Below, one piece after another: positions 25,291-36,750 of a stretch of DNA of 64,000 bases. The position numbers and the translations under genes are program-made. The first letter of the stretch is position 1. Every line of letters starts with the position of its first letter. Source of the stretch: Sequoia sempervirens (Eukaryota; Streptophyta; Pinopsida; Cupressales; Cupressaceae); assembly GCA_007258455.2 (NCBI GenBank), contig VDFB02193867.1, positions 526,132,189-526,196,188 of the forward strand, written 5' to 3'. The notes under the pieces are model-generated. The model did no database searches, was not told the origin of the DNA, and saw only the letters and a program-made list of their open reading frames with translations.

Positions 25291-25295
25291 TGGCA

Positions 25296-26639
25296 TTGCA
25301 CTAATATATTCACTTATAAAATCATGGCCTATGTAAAATGCACATGTATATCCATCCAAGAAAAATGTACAAAAGAAAGCATGCAAAGAGATAGTCTCAG
25401 GTCAAATCATTTGACCAATTGAAGATGTAAAAGTCACCAATCTCAAAGTCACATGTTAAGAAAATTACGTAAAAGGGAACAGCAGGTTCTCCAAAGACAG
25501 TTGTCATTTGAATGGGCAGAAAAGTTTGTTCCAAGTTACCAAGTGTAGTTTCAACTAGTTTTGAAATGGAGAAGAACCAAGAAATTTAACACACAGGTTC
25601 ATTTCTCCGCCCAATTTTGGGTTGTGATTGACACTCCATTTTTACAATGCAAGCTTGCTGTTGTTGTTTCATACACTCAATTGTAAGATGAAAATTATGT
25701 CTCTTCAAACATCTTGAGTGTATGGGTAAAATAAATCTTCAAACTCGGGTTTGTTATCTAGGCCATTATAATATTCATTATTATCTCTACAATTTATTAT
25801 CTCATTTAGAAAAATATGTATATTAACTTCAAGGGAGCATCATTGTTTATTGAATTTATTTGTATCTTTTATAAACAATGGCAGGGCTACCAAATCAAAT
25901 CTCTAGGTCAAATATAGGCTCTTAAAACACTGTGTGTGGGGTGAAGGGGGTGTTTTACCTAGCTAGTTCATCACCTAGGTCCTATTCACACTTGTTACTT
26001 AAGTTTACTTAGGGTACACATAGGATAGTTATCATTTTATGTCTCAAGTCATAAAATTAAGACACTTGTCATAATCTTATGCAATCCTATGTTCACCTTG
26101 CCCTATATAACCAAGGGGTTCCCTTTGTAATCTCAACTCATTAATTAAATCAAATCCATTATCATTGTATTATTTGCATCCTTTGATAGAATAGAATTAT
26201 TCTCTCATAGCTGATCTCTCTTTTGCTTTCATAGAAGTTCCTAGATCTTGGGTAGCTATAATCTTCAACCAAATCTTGCATGTAGAGTATTCTATACCAA
26301 CTCTTACATTGTGTTTATGTTAAGTCGCTAAGTAAACTATATGTTCATCTATTAGAGTCTCTAGAGAATAATTTCGTTGTTGCATATGAAACCATAACGA
26401 TTTTTCAATAAGAACTATGCTTCTTGGAGCTCTTGTGTGAACTTTTGTCACTTATATTTGAGAAAATTGGGAGCTCCAAATGTGCTTGAAAACTATACAA
26501 TGTTTAATCAGGATTCAACTATGTAGTTTTTAAGTAAATCTTTATCAACCCATATTTCATGAGTAAATGGTTCACAAGAACCCATCTCTCACAAGCATGG
26601 ACATTCCACTTAGCACTCATTACATCTAGATGATGCTCA
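25296..26639. other. No gene seen; possible old LTR promoter
   Basis: Mostly featureless. Around 25960-26480 there is LTR-like sequence with a CCCTATATAACC TATA-type box (26101-26112) about 20 bp before GTTCCCTTTGTAATC. No borders or target duplication were found, so the LTR reading is weak. Confidence 0.3.
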
Positions 26640-26757
26640 CAAAGTTCAAGCAACAAGTTTTCCTGGGAGGTCACCCATCCCAGTACTACTCCAACTCAAG
26701 TGCACATAACCATTGAGATTCCCTCAAGATCAAGCCCACTTAGCTTGCTACCCAATT
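26640..26757 (-). pseudogene. 5S rRNA-derived sequence
   Basis: On the minus strand the stretch contains GAGTAGTACTGGGATGGGTG followed by ACCTCCCAGGAA. These match the intermediate element and box C of plant 5S rRNA, the internal promoter read by TFIIIA and RNA polymerase III. Upstream, GGTTATGTGCACTTGAG stands at the position of box A (AAGTTAAGCGTGCTTGG in plant 5S) with several changes. No T-run terminator follows. It could be a 5S pseudogene, a 5S-headed SINE, or part of a Cassandra-type TRIM element, whose LTRs carry 5S sequence. LTR borders were not found. Confidence 0.75.
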
Positions 26758-26879
26758 TGAAATCTCAAGCCAGCAATGACTGTTCCTTTAATTGCTGCTT
26801 TGGCACACCATCTTTGGCCAAGAATTTCAAGTTATCTTCTTCTTGAGAGAGAATGAAGTAGGGGTTAAGGCTTTTTCAC

Positions 26880-27142
26880 CTATTCAGTGAGTCCTCCAAG
26901 TCCAAGTCCTAGTCCTAGCAAGCCCAAACAAGGCCTATCAAGTTTGAGTCTGGTATCACTGGTCCTCAATGAAATTTTCTAGATAACATTACTAGTTATA
27001 ATTCAACGGAATCAACTAGGTGATTGGTATCAAGTCTGTGAAGAGATTTTGCTTAGCATCTTTCTTGAGACCCGGTCCAAGTCTGATTTTAAGTCAAAAA
27101 CCAACCTAGTGACTGTCACAAGCCCGAGTCTGGTAACAATGG
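26880..27142. other. GAGTC-rich stretch with two copies of the shared terminus
   Basis: Dense in AAGTCC and GAGTC words. TTGAGTCTGGTATCACTGG (about 26944-26962) and CCCGAGTCTGGTAACAATGG (about 27122-27141) both match the right terminus of the 665-959 and 24.4-kb elements. Probably fragments of the same dispersed family. Confidence 0.35.
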
Positions 27143-27599
27143 AATGAACTCATTTGGCTATGCCAGGAGTTTCTTTACAATTAATTTTCTTTTTCTTGTA
27201 GCCCCTTTTCTATTTAGTCTTTTTCAAATTTTCTCTGGTCATTTCTTAGTATGCTTATCTTGTTTCTGCATTACTCGTCTTCAATTTCAGCCGTTTTCCA
27301 TTCTCATCTTAATAACTCATTTCACACTTATTAGTTTAAATTAAACCTGTTTCCATTTTTTACCATTGTTTCTACCACGGGGAAATGCACAATCTGAAAA
27401 TATGGTTTTCACCTTGTTGCACCCCTACAAAACTCACTTTTCAGAGGTCATCTAATGAATTCTGCTGAGTCCATCTACCAAAGCGTTGCATGTATAAGCT
27501 AAATATCATGTTTCAAGTCCTAATTTTTGTCTAATCATATATCAGTCCAATGGAGATCGTGATACAAAAGATATCTTTGTCTGAGCCAAAAAATTTGAC

Positions 27600-28560
27600 T
27601 AAGTTAATGAAAAGTGATCAAGTGCTCTTCAAAGTCACACAAATCCTTGGCACTTGTGCCATTGAGCAATCTGCCCTTGTGAAGTACTTCCAAGGTGGTT
27701 GACCTCAGTCCAAAGTGCACCTAGCGGGATAAAGAAGCTGAAAATCTTAATAAGTATTGATAAGTGGCAGTTAATACCCAGAAACACACCAAACATTAGG
27801 AAAGCCATGTTGAGTGGCAGACATAGGTAAAAGGAGTGCCTGAACCAGTGATGTCAAAGTCTTAGGTATCAACATTGCAAAGAAGCCTGTATAAGGGAGA
27901 TCTGTCTCCTTCAAGTGACAAGAACAACAAAAGTGTGTGCCTTGTAGCATTCAGTATACTTTTACTTGGCAAATACTCTCCAAATAAGTTCCTTGGAGTT
28001 CACTGACAGTTTTTAAGTGGTAAGAGGAACCCAGTCCAAAGCTCACCTTGATCATGTAATTATGACAACTTTTAGTGGCACAAGCAGCAACAAGGCATAC
28101 CTGAGTGTTAGAAAAGAACACCTAAGTGACAAGAGCAATCACAAAATGCACCTGGACAAGTTGAGCCATCATTCAAGTGGCAGAGGAGAGTAGGAAAAGT
28201 GCCTGGAGCGAGATATATCATAATCAAGTGATGAGCATCTGAAATGCATGCCTGAATGTTATGGGAAGGATTTGGAGAGATAAACATCGATTTAAAGCAC
28301 ACCTATAAAGAAATATCAACTTTAAGTGGCATGAATGAATAAAAGGCGTGCCTATAGACAAATATGAAGTTTCAAGTAACATGAATGAGCAATGCATGTA
28401 CCTGAGGTAGTAGAAAAAAGCTTCAAGTGGTTGCAGCATTGTTAAAGCATGCCTGAGTATGAAGAAAGGTGTTTTACATGACGAGGGTATCTGAATGGTG
28501 TGTCTAGTGTGTCATTGACAGCACTTAATATCATAGACCCTTCAAAGGCATGCTTATCTC
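27600..28560. repeat. Degenerate tandem array with 50-bp period
   Basis: The word (T)CAAGTGGCA or a variant recurs near 27761, 27811, 27861, 27911, 27961, 28013, 28071, 28121, 28171, 28222, 28271, 28321, 28371, 28421 and 28471, almost exactly every 50 bp. About 30 bp after each comes a (G)CAC/ATGCCTG-like word. Units are heavily diverged, so the array is old. The edges (27600-27760 and 28480-28560) are fuzzy. No coding frame runs through it. Confidence 0.75.
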
Positions 28561-29030
28561 TTATTTTCTAAATTTTGGGTTGTTGGACCATGCCTAGGGG
28601 TTTAATACCAAGATTAAAGTGTAAATCGGTATTAAGGAGTGCACCTAGCAGGGTTTCCAGCCTCAACAAATGGCAAAAACAATGCTCTCAGTCGCCTATG
28701 ACAGCAGCTCTTTGATTATGTATAATGTTAACTGATGCAACTTCATCATATCCCAATTTTGAAGAATATATCAGTGATTTTAAACAGTTGAAACAGCTAG
28801 GTGTTTCAGGGCGAGTTTCAACCAGTTCAATAAGGTATCAGCATATTGCTCCCGCTGCTTAGGGTTTGCGTTGTATGACAGATTTGTTGAAAAATATTAC
28901 GGTTCCTTCATGTTTGTGAGTGACACTTTTCAGCTGTCTTATGGAGGATATAAGAGCTGTTTTGCAGTTGTCTTTTGGCTCAAATTTCCACATCTTTGAT
29001 TGATTGTTTCCAGCAATTATTGTAATGTCC
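28561..29030. other. No gene seen
   Basis: Unremarkable intergenic sequence between the 50-bp array and the solo LTR. No frame or repeat recognised. Confidence 0.5.
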
Positions 29031-30467
29031 CCTACTTGATTGAACCATCGGGATCAGTGGATTAGCCTATTACATGAGTCAGGAGGATCAGGCCGTTGTG
29101 GGACTTTCAGTGTTGGACTTGGAGCGTTTCACCGAGAGCTTTCCAATGAGCTAATACACATGGTTTTCCGAGTCCGATTGGTATTTTATTTTAATGCCTC
29201 AAGTTTGCAGTCTATTTATAAAGTGACTTAATTATTTAAAAAGAGGACATTATAAAGTTATTTTAAAAAGTCACTTTACACATGAAGTTGTTTTAAAAGG
29301 TGTGCTCCCTAGGTTGGTCAACCCCATGAGGAAGCATGGGCCTTTGGCAAAATAATAATAATAAAATATTAAGTGAGCTTTTATCCCACATCTCTTGTGC
29401 TGGGAAATTGACCTCCAAAAGGGATTATAAATGAATGTGAGAGGGATGTCTTGGAGTAGGAATGAATGAGGATTGATTTTCATAGTTATTTGTTGGAGTT
29501 ATTTGCAGGCCTTGGAGGATGCCAATCCTTCTTTGGTATCACTTCCGACGCCATTGGAATACATGGTCTTCGAGGTTGTTGTTTGATTACTTGAAGCCAC
29601 GCCTTGGGAGTTCAAAGTTCAAGCTTGCTGGTGTAAAACTGATGATAATACAGAGACATTTATTTTTGTAGCAGACTTGGAGACAATTCACAGAAATCAC
29701 AGAGAAGTTAAGTTGTTGGATATTTCCTTTGGCTGGGCCATACTGAACTAATCTGGACCGCACTGCAGCAAGGAGAGAGTGTTGGGACGTGGAACTTGCA
29801 ATTGTTGGGACGTGGGGGTCTCTCAAGCTTGGACATGGTCTTGGAAACTCAACATTAGTTGGCTGCAGCAAACTCTGAAAGTTGTGGACATCTCATTGCT
29901 GCTGTAGTTCGATTTGGGGCCACTTTTGGAGACTACTTTCTGTTACAACAAATACTTTCCAGGTTCTTGGGGGTCTGGGCACTTCACATTTAGATAATAG
30001 GCCCCTAAAAACGAACTGGGTTGTTCTTGTATTGTTGAACAAGTTGATATTTTTGAAAGCTATGTAAATCTGGAATTTTCAGCTGTTTACATTCATTGTC
30101 ATTTACTTTCTGTTACAGCAAAGACTTTCCAAGCTATTGGGGTTCTGGGTACTTCACATTTAGATAATAGGCCCCTCAAAACCAACTGGGTTGTTCTTGT
30201 ATTGTTGAACAAGTTGATATTTTGAAATCTATGTAAATCTGGAATTTTCAGCTGTTTACATTCATTGTCATTTCCCAGCTTGTTGCAAAATCAGCATTGC
30301 AATATATACATATATATATTTTGTTGTTCTATTGGTTGTCATTGTGTATGTTTAAAAGAAGTTCCCAACCACAAACACACCAGGTTGAACTAAACCACAG
30401 AAAACATCTCAGACAAGGAAAAAAAAAAATCAGGCTATTAATTTCATTAACAGGGCAGCCCATTACA
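29031..30467 (+). mobile_element. Solo LTR with 5-bp target duplication and internal duplication
   Basis: 1437 bp, starts TGTAATGTCCCC and ends CAGCCCATTACA, flanked by ATTAT at 29026-29030 and 30468-30472. Inside, a 170-bp unit is tandemly doubled (29935-30104 and 30105-30273), beginning ACTTTCTGTTACARCAAA and ending CATTCATTGTCATTT. No primer-binding site adjoins. Confidence 0.82.
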
Positions 30468-30472
30468 ATTAT

Positions 30473-31609
30473 GAACCTAGGGTTTTGCAGTATCTTTCTT
30501 GAATGAATTCAACAAATTTTTCAGTCCTGTCAAAACCCTAGGAAGCTATATTCCCCAGTGACTCGTCCCTTCTATAATTTGATCCCATCCCCTAAAGATG
30601 ACATTTTGAGGACACGGGAACAGGTAGGAAACATCCCCACCCTCCACCAGATTTCAGAGAAAAGAGAACCCTTTAAATAACTGCCATTTTCAAACAGGAA
30701 ATGGCAAGGGGCAGCAAGCTATCCCCTATGGCCCAGCAAGTTTTATATGCATTTTTTCTTTTAAAAAAATACAAAAGTGAAAAAAAAAAAAAAGAGGGTG
30801 CATAGATGTTGACAGTACTTCTCCATGCTTCAATTGCATCCCTTCTTTTCCTCTATGTTTTTTTGAAAGCTGATCAAATTACCCTCAAACTCAAAAAAAT
30901 TGATTAATTTATGTTGGGTGGCAAAGAAACTGAACCCTAGCCCTATAGGAACAGTTAGAAAGAGAGATTTCTGATCAAAATATATTATATTGTCTATAAA
31001 TTGCAAACCACAATATTAGAATGGATATATAATGTTAAAGTGACGGGAGTATGGCTGCCACATTTACATAGTAGCACAGTTAGTTTGTTACTAATTAGAT
31101 TAAGAAAATAATATGTATATTATGGGTGTACTTGGAGATCAAGTGGAGAATAAGGAGTCTTTGTAGACATTGCAACAGATATACAAGGACTATATTGTAA
31201 AAGGTGTATTTTCTATGGAAATCAATACCTCGAACTTCCAAATGGCCATGGCAATCACCATCAACACTTCACACTCTACTTGTCAGGCCAAGCCTATTGA
31301 TTCTATCACTTCTACTAACCATGCTTTCAAAATCATTAATGTTGCACCCAATAGATAGAAACTCTTGAGTCTTAACACCTATGTATTCGTACTGCCCAGC
31401 AAATTTTATATGCACTTTTTTTTTGTTTTATATGCAGATTTGAAATTTCCTTATATTTTTAAAATTTCCCTATTTTTCTAATAGCCATCCCCTAAAAAAT
31501 GGCCTCCCAAAAAACCCATCCTTAGAACGCATCCCCCAATCCCCTGTCATCCCTGTCCCAAAAACCTAGTGGAAAATGCTAGAAAGTAGTTTTCCGTTTG
31601 TCAATTCAA
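30473..31609. other. No gene seen
   Basis: AT-rich sequence with A-runs at 30418-30430 and 30778-30794. Nothing coding recognised. Confidence 0.5.
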
Positions 31610-32176
31610 ACAACAGACCCCTGTAAAGGGTGCTGCCCCTCAACCCCGTTGGGGCAATTGCCCTCAAACTTGAGATTATGGCTGCTGCATCATCCAAGAC
31701 CTATCTTAGATGCATTCATAGGAAGGATGCAGGGTCTTCTGAGCCATATACTTCTAGTTATTGTTTTGATATTTCATATTTGTTTGGAACATTTGGTGTC
31801 ATGGATTTCATATTCCATGAGTTTTGTATACATTTGAGTTTTTGACTATATATCTAAGTGTGCTATTTCCTTCAACAACTCAGCTACAATTTGCGTTTAT
31901 ACTTATGTGATCGATGTATACTTGTGTATGTGATCAAATTAGCATCTATTTGATGATGTTATTGTGTCTTTAAGGTTTATTTAATAAAGGGTGCATGAAA
32001 CAAGATTTATATCCTTAAAAATCTCTAAATTTCTTGGGTTTTTCGCTTTGTCGAGTCTGGGTGCCAAGTCCTGAGACCCGAGTCGAGTCACCCTCAACGA
32101 GTCCACACTGAGTCCCGAGTCGAGTCACCCTCACCAAGTCCGCACCGAGCCTGAGTCTCGTAACTATGTTATAACC
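31610..32176. mobile_element. GAGTC-type dispersed element, right part
   Basis: Contains GGGTGCTGCCCCTCAACCCC near 31628 (the counterpart, inverted, of the motif at 24000-24035). At 32050-32176 there are tandem CCCGAGTCGAGTCACCCTCA blocks ending GAGTCTCGTAACTATG, the family terminus. A frame at 31598-31845 is not supported as a gene. Left border unknown. Confidence 0.4.
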
Positions 32177-33917
32177 TTATAGATATGTGCTTTCAAAACA
32201 ATAATTATTACTAACAATTGATGCTACACTTATGCTACTAAAATGCTGTTCTGTTTCTGCAATTGTGTCTATCTTACTGTGTCTGTAATTTCATTAATTG
32301 AACTAAAGTAGATTATAGAATCAAGGTTTGTATGGATGATATATGTCTACCTAGGTTGTCGCTTTGTATGCAACATAGCTAATCAATTCTTGGAATTGTG
32401 TGTTGTTATTTTTCCAAGTAGTTATTCCTTTTCAAATATTGTGTACACTAAACTATTGATCTCTGCTTTAGCCAGTAGGAAGGTGTTGTTTTGTTCAAAG
32501 TTAGATGGTTTCATTCATAAGATTTATAAAACATCACTTGTGAGACAAGAGTTGTTTCTAGTCTTGTGGTCGTACTTGAATCAAAACGTTGCATGCTTGT
32601 TTAAGTTGAATTTTATTTGTTTGTTTCCAAAACGTATGGATTAAGAGGAACTTACAACAGACATAATAAATTATAGGTTTCAGCTTCAAATTTAAAATAA
32701 ACTTCTATACCAAGTACACGATATACAACAGATATCATAAAACAAGAATTTCTTTGCTTCAACAGATAAATCATTTCACATTTATATTAAACTCAATCTG
32801 ACCTGTAACCTGCAACTCACAGCCACTAACTCATTAATCATCTAGTACAGCTCTTCCAACAAGTATGGTTCTTCCCCACCATACGGCAGCATTAATTTAA
32901 GTTACAGCAGCTTCGAATCTCTTTGGTACAGCGGCTAAGGAACATATTTACCTATCCAGACCTGGTCGTATCCCGCAATTGACCACACGTCTAGTTTTTT
33001 ACTTCAATGAATGGCATGAAAGTTACAAACAAGAAATTCCTTGCTACGCAACCCCCAACAAATCATTTCGTACAACACTTGCAAATTATTCGCTGAATTG
33101 TGTACAGACTTGTACGACAATCAATGTATTAATTCCATCTCCTTTATTTCTTGCCTGCACCCTCTTTCTTCCTTCAATTCAACTTGAACTTATTTAAAAG
33201 AAGTTGGAAATTCAAATGGTAATTTATTAATCTTGCAGCCTTTGAAATAGCACCTATACGACCTTTTGAAAGATCTCTGCTAAAAAGTACAGAATTGAAT
33301 ATCTTTATATTGTATGGAATAATTTAATTAGACCCTGTTGTTACTTTGACTCCAGCTTCAGCACACGTCACCCTTACAAGGACCTTTGCCAAAGCAGTCA
33401 AAAAATTTGTATCATTTTGCTCTCCCTTGATACAGCCCTTTTAGCTTAAACAGTACAACCTTTCTGAAGACTGTTACAGTTCCATATTATAAATGACAAC
33501 TTCATTTAATCATGTACAGCAACACAACAATAGCTTCTTTCATTTAAAAGAAAAATAATATCTCCTCCTCATCTAACTACAACTCAACGCCCAAACTGAA
33601 ATCTTGAAATTCCTACATTAAATATATTTATTGATTCCAAAGAGTAGAAACCAACAATTTTCTCTTGCCTTGGCAAGACTTCACCAAAATTGATATAAAC
33701 TTTAATAACAATTCAAATCTCAAGACATTTAAAACTTGTGCATAGTTCCTGAATGAAACCACCTCCAAATCAACCAAGAAAGATCTTCCACTTCCACAAT
33801 CGATGTCCTCTGTGAACATTTACGTCCTCACAAAGCTTGTGGATGAACATTGTTCAACTAGCAATTACCTATTCTCCAAAATTCTCCAACCCCTCAAAAA
33901 GGAACTCCAAAATACTT
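32177..33917. other. No gene seen
   Basis: AT-rich intergenic DNA. The 102-codon frame at 32336-32644 has no motif. Scattered TACAACAGA and TACAGCAG words are reminiscent of gypsy LTR tails, but no borders were found. Confidence 0.45.
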
Positions 33918-35177
33918 TTATTCATTCTTTCGTAACTCCCCACACCCCTTTCTTGAAATTCCTATATTCACTTTTAACTTTATACCATTATCCACCTCCA
34001 CATCCTGCACATCCTCTTGTTGATTAAATCTTTCCTCCTCCTGACTTGAATCTTCCACTTCCTCCAATCCCAACACCTCTTCCTTAGGAGACCTAGCTTC
34101 CCCCAGACTATCAGGCACAAATTCTTCAAAGGAGGAAGCCATTTCCTCCCTGGAAACCGTCTTCCCTTTTTTATTTTCCAAAGGCTCTTCCAAGTTCTTT
34201 TCATCCGAACTTTTTGATTTTTTGCTATTATCCGACAACTTGGACGCAGCCAGAGCTAAACGAGCAGACCTACGACCCATCGGGGTAGTAGACCCACATT
34301 TAGGGCTATTATCATTATCATCCAGAATTGTTATAGTGTGAGGATCAGCACCCATTTCTCGAATCAGCGGTTTTCTTTTCTAATTATCAACAGAAGAGAG
34401 GGGAGCAGCACTACGTTTTTCAAGGGTTATCTTCAGGAGCGTTGACCATGAGGGGTCCACAACATTAGGGGAAGGGTTAATAGATTCTTTGACAAGGGAG
34501 TGGGGTCGACATTCAATTAGTTCAACTTTCACTGAACTTTTAGGGGTGGAGTTCTCAATCAAGTTATGGAAAACATTTCTTTGCGAGGTGGTGGCGAGGA
34601 CATACTTGCATATGGCTCTAATCAAGCCCTAGTGTAAAGGAGGGTTAGCACCATTGGTAAGGCTATGTTTCAAGGAGGAGAGGAGGAAAAAGGGTAAATT
34701 TATTTTCTCCAGATGCCTGATATGGTTAAGGATGGGAAAATGATATCCATGCACCGATTGAAAACGGCCCTCAAATGTAAAATATTTCATGACAAAATAA
34801 CAGACATTATGGTAAGGGAACGGAAGCAACACCCTAGAATAGCCATTCTGAAATCTTTGTGCCTTCTCTTTAGCTTCAAAAAAATTCAATATGTCTGAGA
34901 GTTATCCATGCTTACCTTGGCTATCTTCTTTCCTTCATACGCGAGACTCATAGCATTGGAAATCAGCTTAGCATCTACAGTAAAGCATAGACCACCCAAC
35001 TCAACTTCTCCATCTTTCCAAGCATTCGCAAACTTGTAGCTGAGTTGTTCATTGTAACCCTCCATGGCTGCAAAGTACGGGGTAAAACCATCACGTTCAA
35101 ACAGGCCCCATAATTCAACATTCTTCTTTAGGGAATCCTATTTACTCGGCTCCATCCTCTTTCTAGGGCCTCCCATA
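33918..35177 (-). pseudogene. Broken gene of an unrecognised repeat-associated family
   Basis: Reading leftward from MGGPRKRMEPSK (35177), a stop is followed by DSLKKNVELWGLFERDGF, then FANAWKDGEVELGGLCFTVD and a stop near 34890. Next comes a frame (34889-34629) with FVMKYFTFEGRFQSVHGYHF and FFLLSSLKHSLTNGA. After another stop, 34625-34380 follows. Last is 34355-33918, a polar tail with GRRSARLALAASKL and many E, D, S and K residues. The pieces join into one protein of roughly 420 residues: a globular N-terminal half and a charged, disordered C-terminal half. I do not recognise the family. I suspect a protein carried by a conifer retroelement, from its position among repeats. At least three stops or shifts; not functional. 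Confidence 0.5.
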
Positions 35178-35770
35178 GTATTTTCTTTAGTTAGATAATC
35201 CTTTTGAAGAAGTAAATACTCTGCTCTTAGGCCTTCCTCATTTACAACAGAAGCAACTGGCAATTCAAATATTTCTGCTTTAATGGAAACTTGGTGGCTT
35301 TTCATTTGAAAGGACAGTAGCTCGAACCTTCTGGCGATATTTTTAAAACAATCGAATTGTTTACAAAGCCTAGCCTCATGTCTTTGAAACTTGCCTTTCA
35401 TGGAAATGACAACTCTACCACCTTTAAGACACATGATTAAACTTTTGAGATTATCCTCCCTAACACTTGCGGTAACACATGCTAAAATGTCTTTTCTCAA
35501 ATCCTTCATAAGATTTTTAGAAATGTGGGCGATGGTCATCATTACCACCTTTACTCTTTTTTCATTATCGCACGAGGCTTCCAAACACACCTGTCCTTTC
35601 ATCCCATCTCTTTTTAAATCTTTGAGATTTAGCGTACAACTGCCATAAATAGAGTACATCAAATTTCGTCTTTTCAACTTAACCAACTGACACATAAGAA
35701 AGAAAGTGATTAACATGACAGCTGGACAACACTTCCGACCCTTCAACTTAATTAAGTTATTTATATCCAT
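35138..35770 (-). CDS. Hypothetical 210-codon open frame
   Basis: Opens MDINNLIKLKGRKCCPAVM; Lys- and Leu-rich with no recognised domain. Its last 12 codons (GGPRKRMEPSK) are the first codons of the broken gene at 33918-35177, so it may be leader sequence of that element read through by chance, or an upstream domain of the same protein. It lies just downstream of a LINE RNase H end on the same strand, so 3' UTR of that LINE is a further possibility. No start-site evidence. Confidence 0.3.
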   Translation of the reverse strand: MDINNLIKLKGRKCCPAVMLITFFLMCQLVKLKRRNLMYSIYGSCTLNLKDLKRDGMKGQVCLEASCDNEKRVKVVMMTIAHISKNLMKDLRKDILACVTASVREDNLKSLIMCLKGGRVVISMKGKFQRHEARLCKQFDCFKNIARRFELLSFQMKSHQVSIKAEIFELPVASVVNEEGLRAEYLLLQKDYLTKENTMGGPRKRMEPSK

Positions 35771-35780
35771 GATGAATTAG

Positions 35781-36185
35781 TTAAAACCCCAATTTATCCT
35801 TAGACATTATTTCCTTAATTTGATTTGACAATTGGGAAAAGTCCCAATATTCCCAATTCAAATGTCGTAAGCCAAAATTCGCCATTGCATCAGCTGCCAT
35901 CTTGCCTTTCCTATAAATATGGCTAATCCTACAATTCTGAAAGGATTGTATCATTTGTTTACAGTCATCCAAGATGTCATTTAACTCCCATGGAACATCA
36001 ACATTATTGTTCTTGCCTTTCCTATAAATATGGCTAATCCTACAATTCTGAAAGGATTGAATCATTTGTTTACAGTAATCCAAGATGTCATTTAACTCCC
36101 ATGGAACATCAACATTATTGTTCAAATAGTCAATAATTAACTTGGAATTGCCTTCCACCATAACTTTAGTGTAGCCTTTATCTTT
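35781..36185 (-). pseudogene. LINE-type RNase H C-terminal domain with internal duplication
   Basis: KDKGYTKVMVEGNSKLIIDY, then FQNCRISHIYRKGKMAADA and FGLRHLNWEYWDF match the plant RNase H domain at the end of L1-like LINE ORF2 (and of free RVT_3 proteins): the catalytic Asp of 'EGDS' is Asn here (EGNS), and the H-IYRxGN-AAD motif is present. A ~37-residue block (VDVPWELNDILD...HIYRKGK) occurs twice in tandem (about 35901-36011 and 36012-36122). RT and endonuclease parts are absent: the copia LTR at 36201 cuts the gene off. Confidence 0.75.
35901..36122. repeat. ~111-bp tandem duplication inside the RNase H domain
   Basis: CTTGCCTTTCCTATAAATAT to CATGGAACATCAACATTATT occurs twice with few differences. 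The unit encodes one helix-strand segment of the RNase H domain, so the frame stays open but the fold would be disrupted. Confidence 0.88.
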
Positions 36186-36200
36186 TAGATAACTTATTCA

Positions 36201-36735
36201 TGTTAGTGTTGTAGCTGTGGGAGATATTTTTCTCCTTAAATATATTTTTGTTCAAGGCAGGTCGGCCTTCATGTTTTAAATAATATTTATATTCTCTCTA
36301 AAAGCCGACCTAGAAGGGAGGTCGCTTGGTTTTGTATTTCAGGAGGATCAAGTCCTCTCATTTGTGCATCATCAATCAATTCATTTCAACTTGCACCTCT
36401 AGCAAAAATTTGCATCTTAGCAGCAGCAGGAGTTTGCCATTCTTAGCAGCAGATCGTCATTCTTAGCAGCAGTTCGCCATTTTTAGCAGCAAATCCATTT
36501 CAAAGAGAAGTGTCATCTTTTGTGGAGAAGTGTCTCCATTCATTGAATTAGACTCACCATTGTGTAAGGCCTGATTTGTATGCAGCCTTCTGCACTTTTC
36601 TTCTCATATATAAGAAAATATTGTTGTTGGGTTTTTCTCCCTCGAGTAGGAGGGTTTTCCCAGGGTAATCACTGTGTTCATAGTCTTATGTATTGTATCT
36701 TCTACTTGTTTACATTTCTAATCTAAAAACTAACA
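36201..36735 (+). repeat. 5' LTR of a copia element
   Basis: 535 bp, starts TGTTAGTGTTG and ends CTAACA directly before the primer-binding site. Contains four imperfect ~21-bp repeats of CATTCTTAGCAGCAGTTCGC (36410-36500) and the GGGTTTTTCTCCCTC...GAGGGTTTTCCCAGGGTA block shared with the LTRs at 24651-25290 and 38429-38942, here in the opposite orientation. Confidence 0.85.
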
Positions 36736-36750
36736 TGGTATCAGAGCAGG
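36736..36750 (+). promoter_or_regulatory. Primer-binding site
   Basis: TGGTATCAGAGCAGG starts on the base after the LTR end, the standard copia site complementary to initiator methionine tRNA. Confidence 0.93.

Noticed and set aside
25960..26480. A further solo LTR around a TATA-type box
   Set aside because: No TG...CA borders with a matching 5-bp duplication could be found.
27144..27344. 66-codon hydrophobic frame
   Set aside because: T-rich DNA translated; no homologous pattern and it starts at the edge of a GAGTC fragment.
33918..34027. Plus-strand frame 33803-34027 as a gene
   Set aside because: It is the antisense of the charged tail of the unnamed minus-strand gene.
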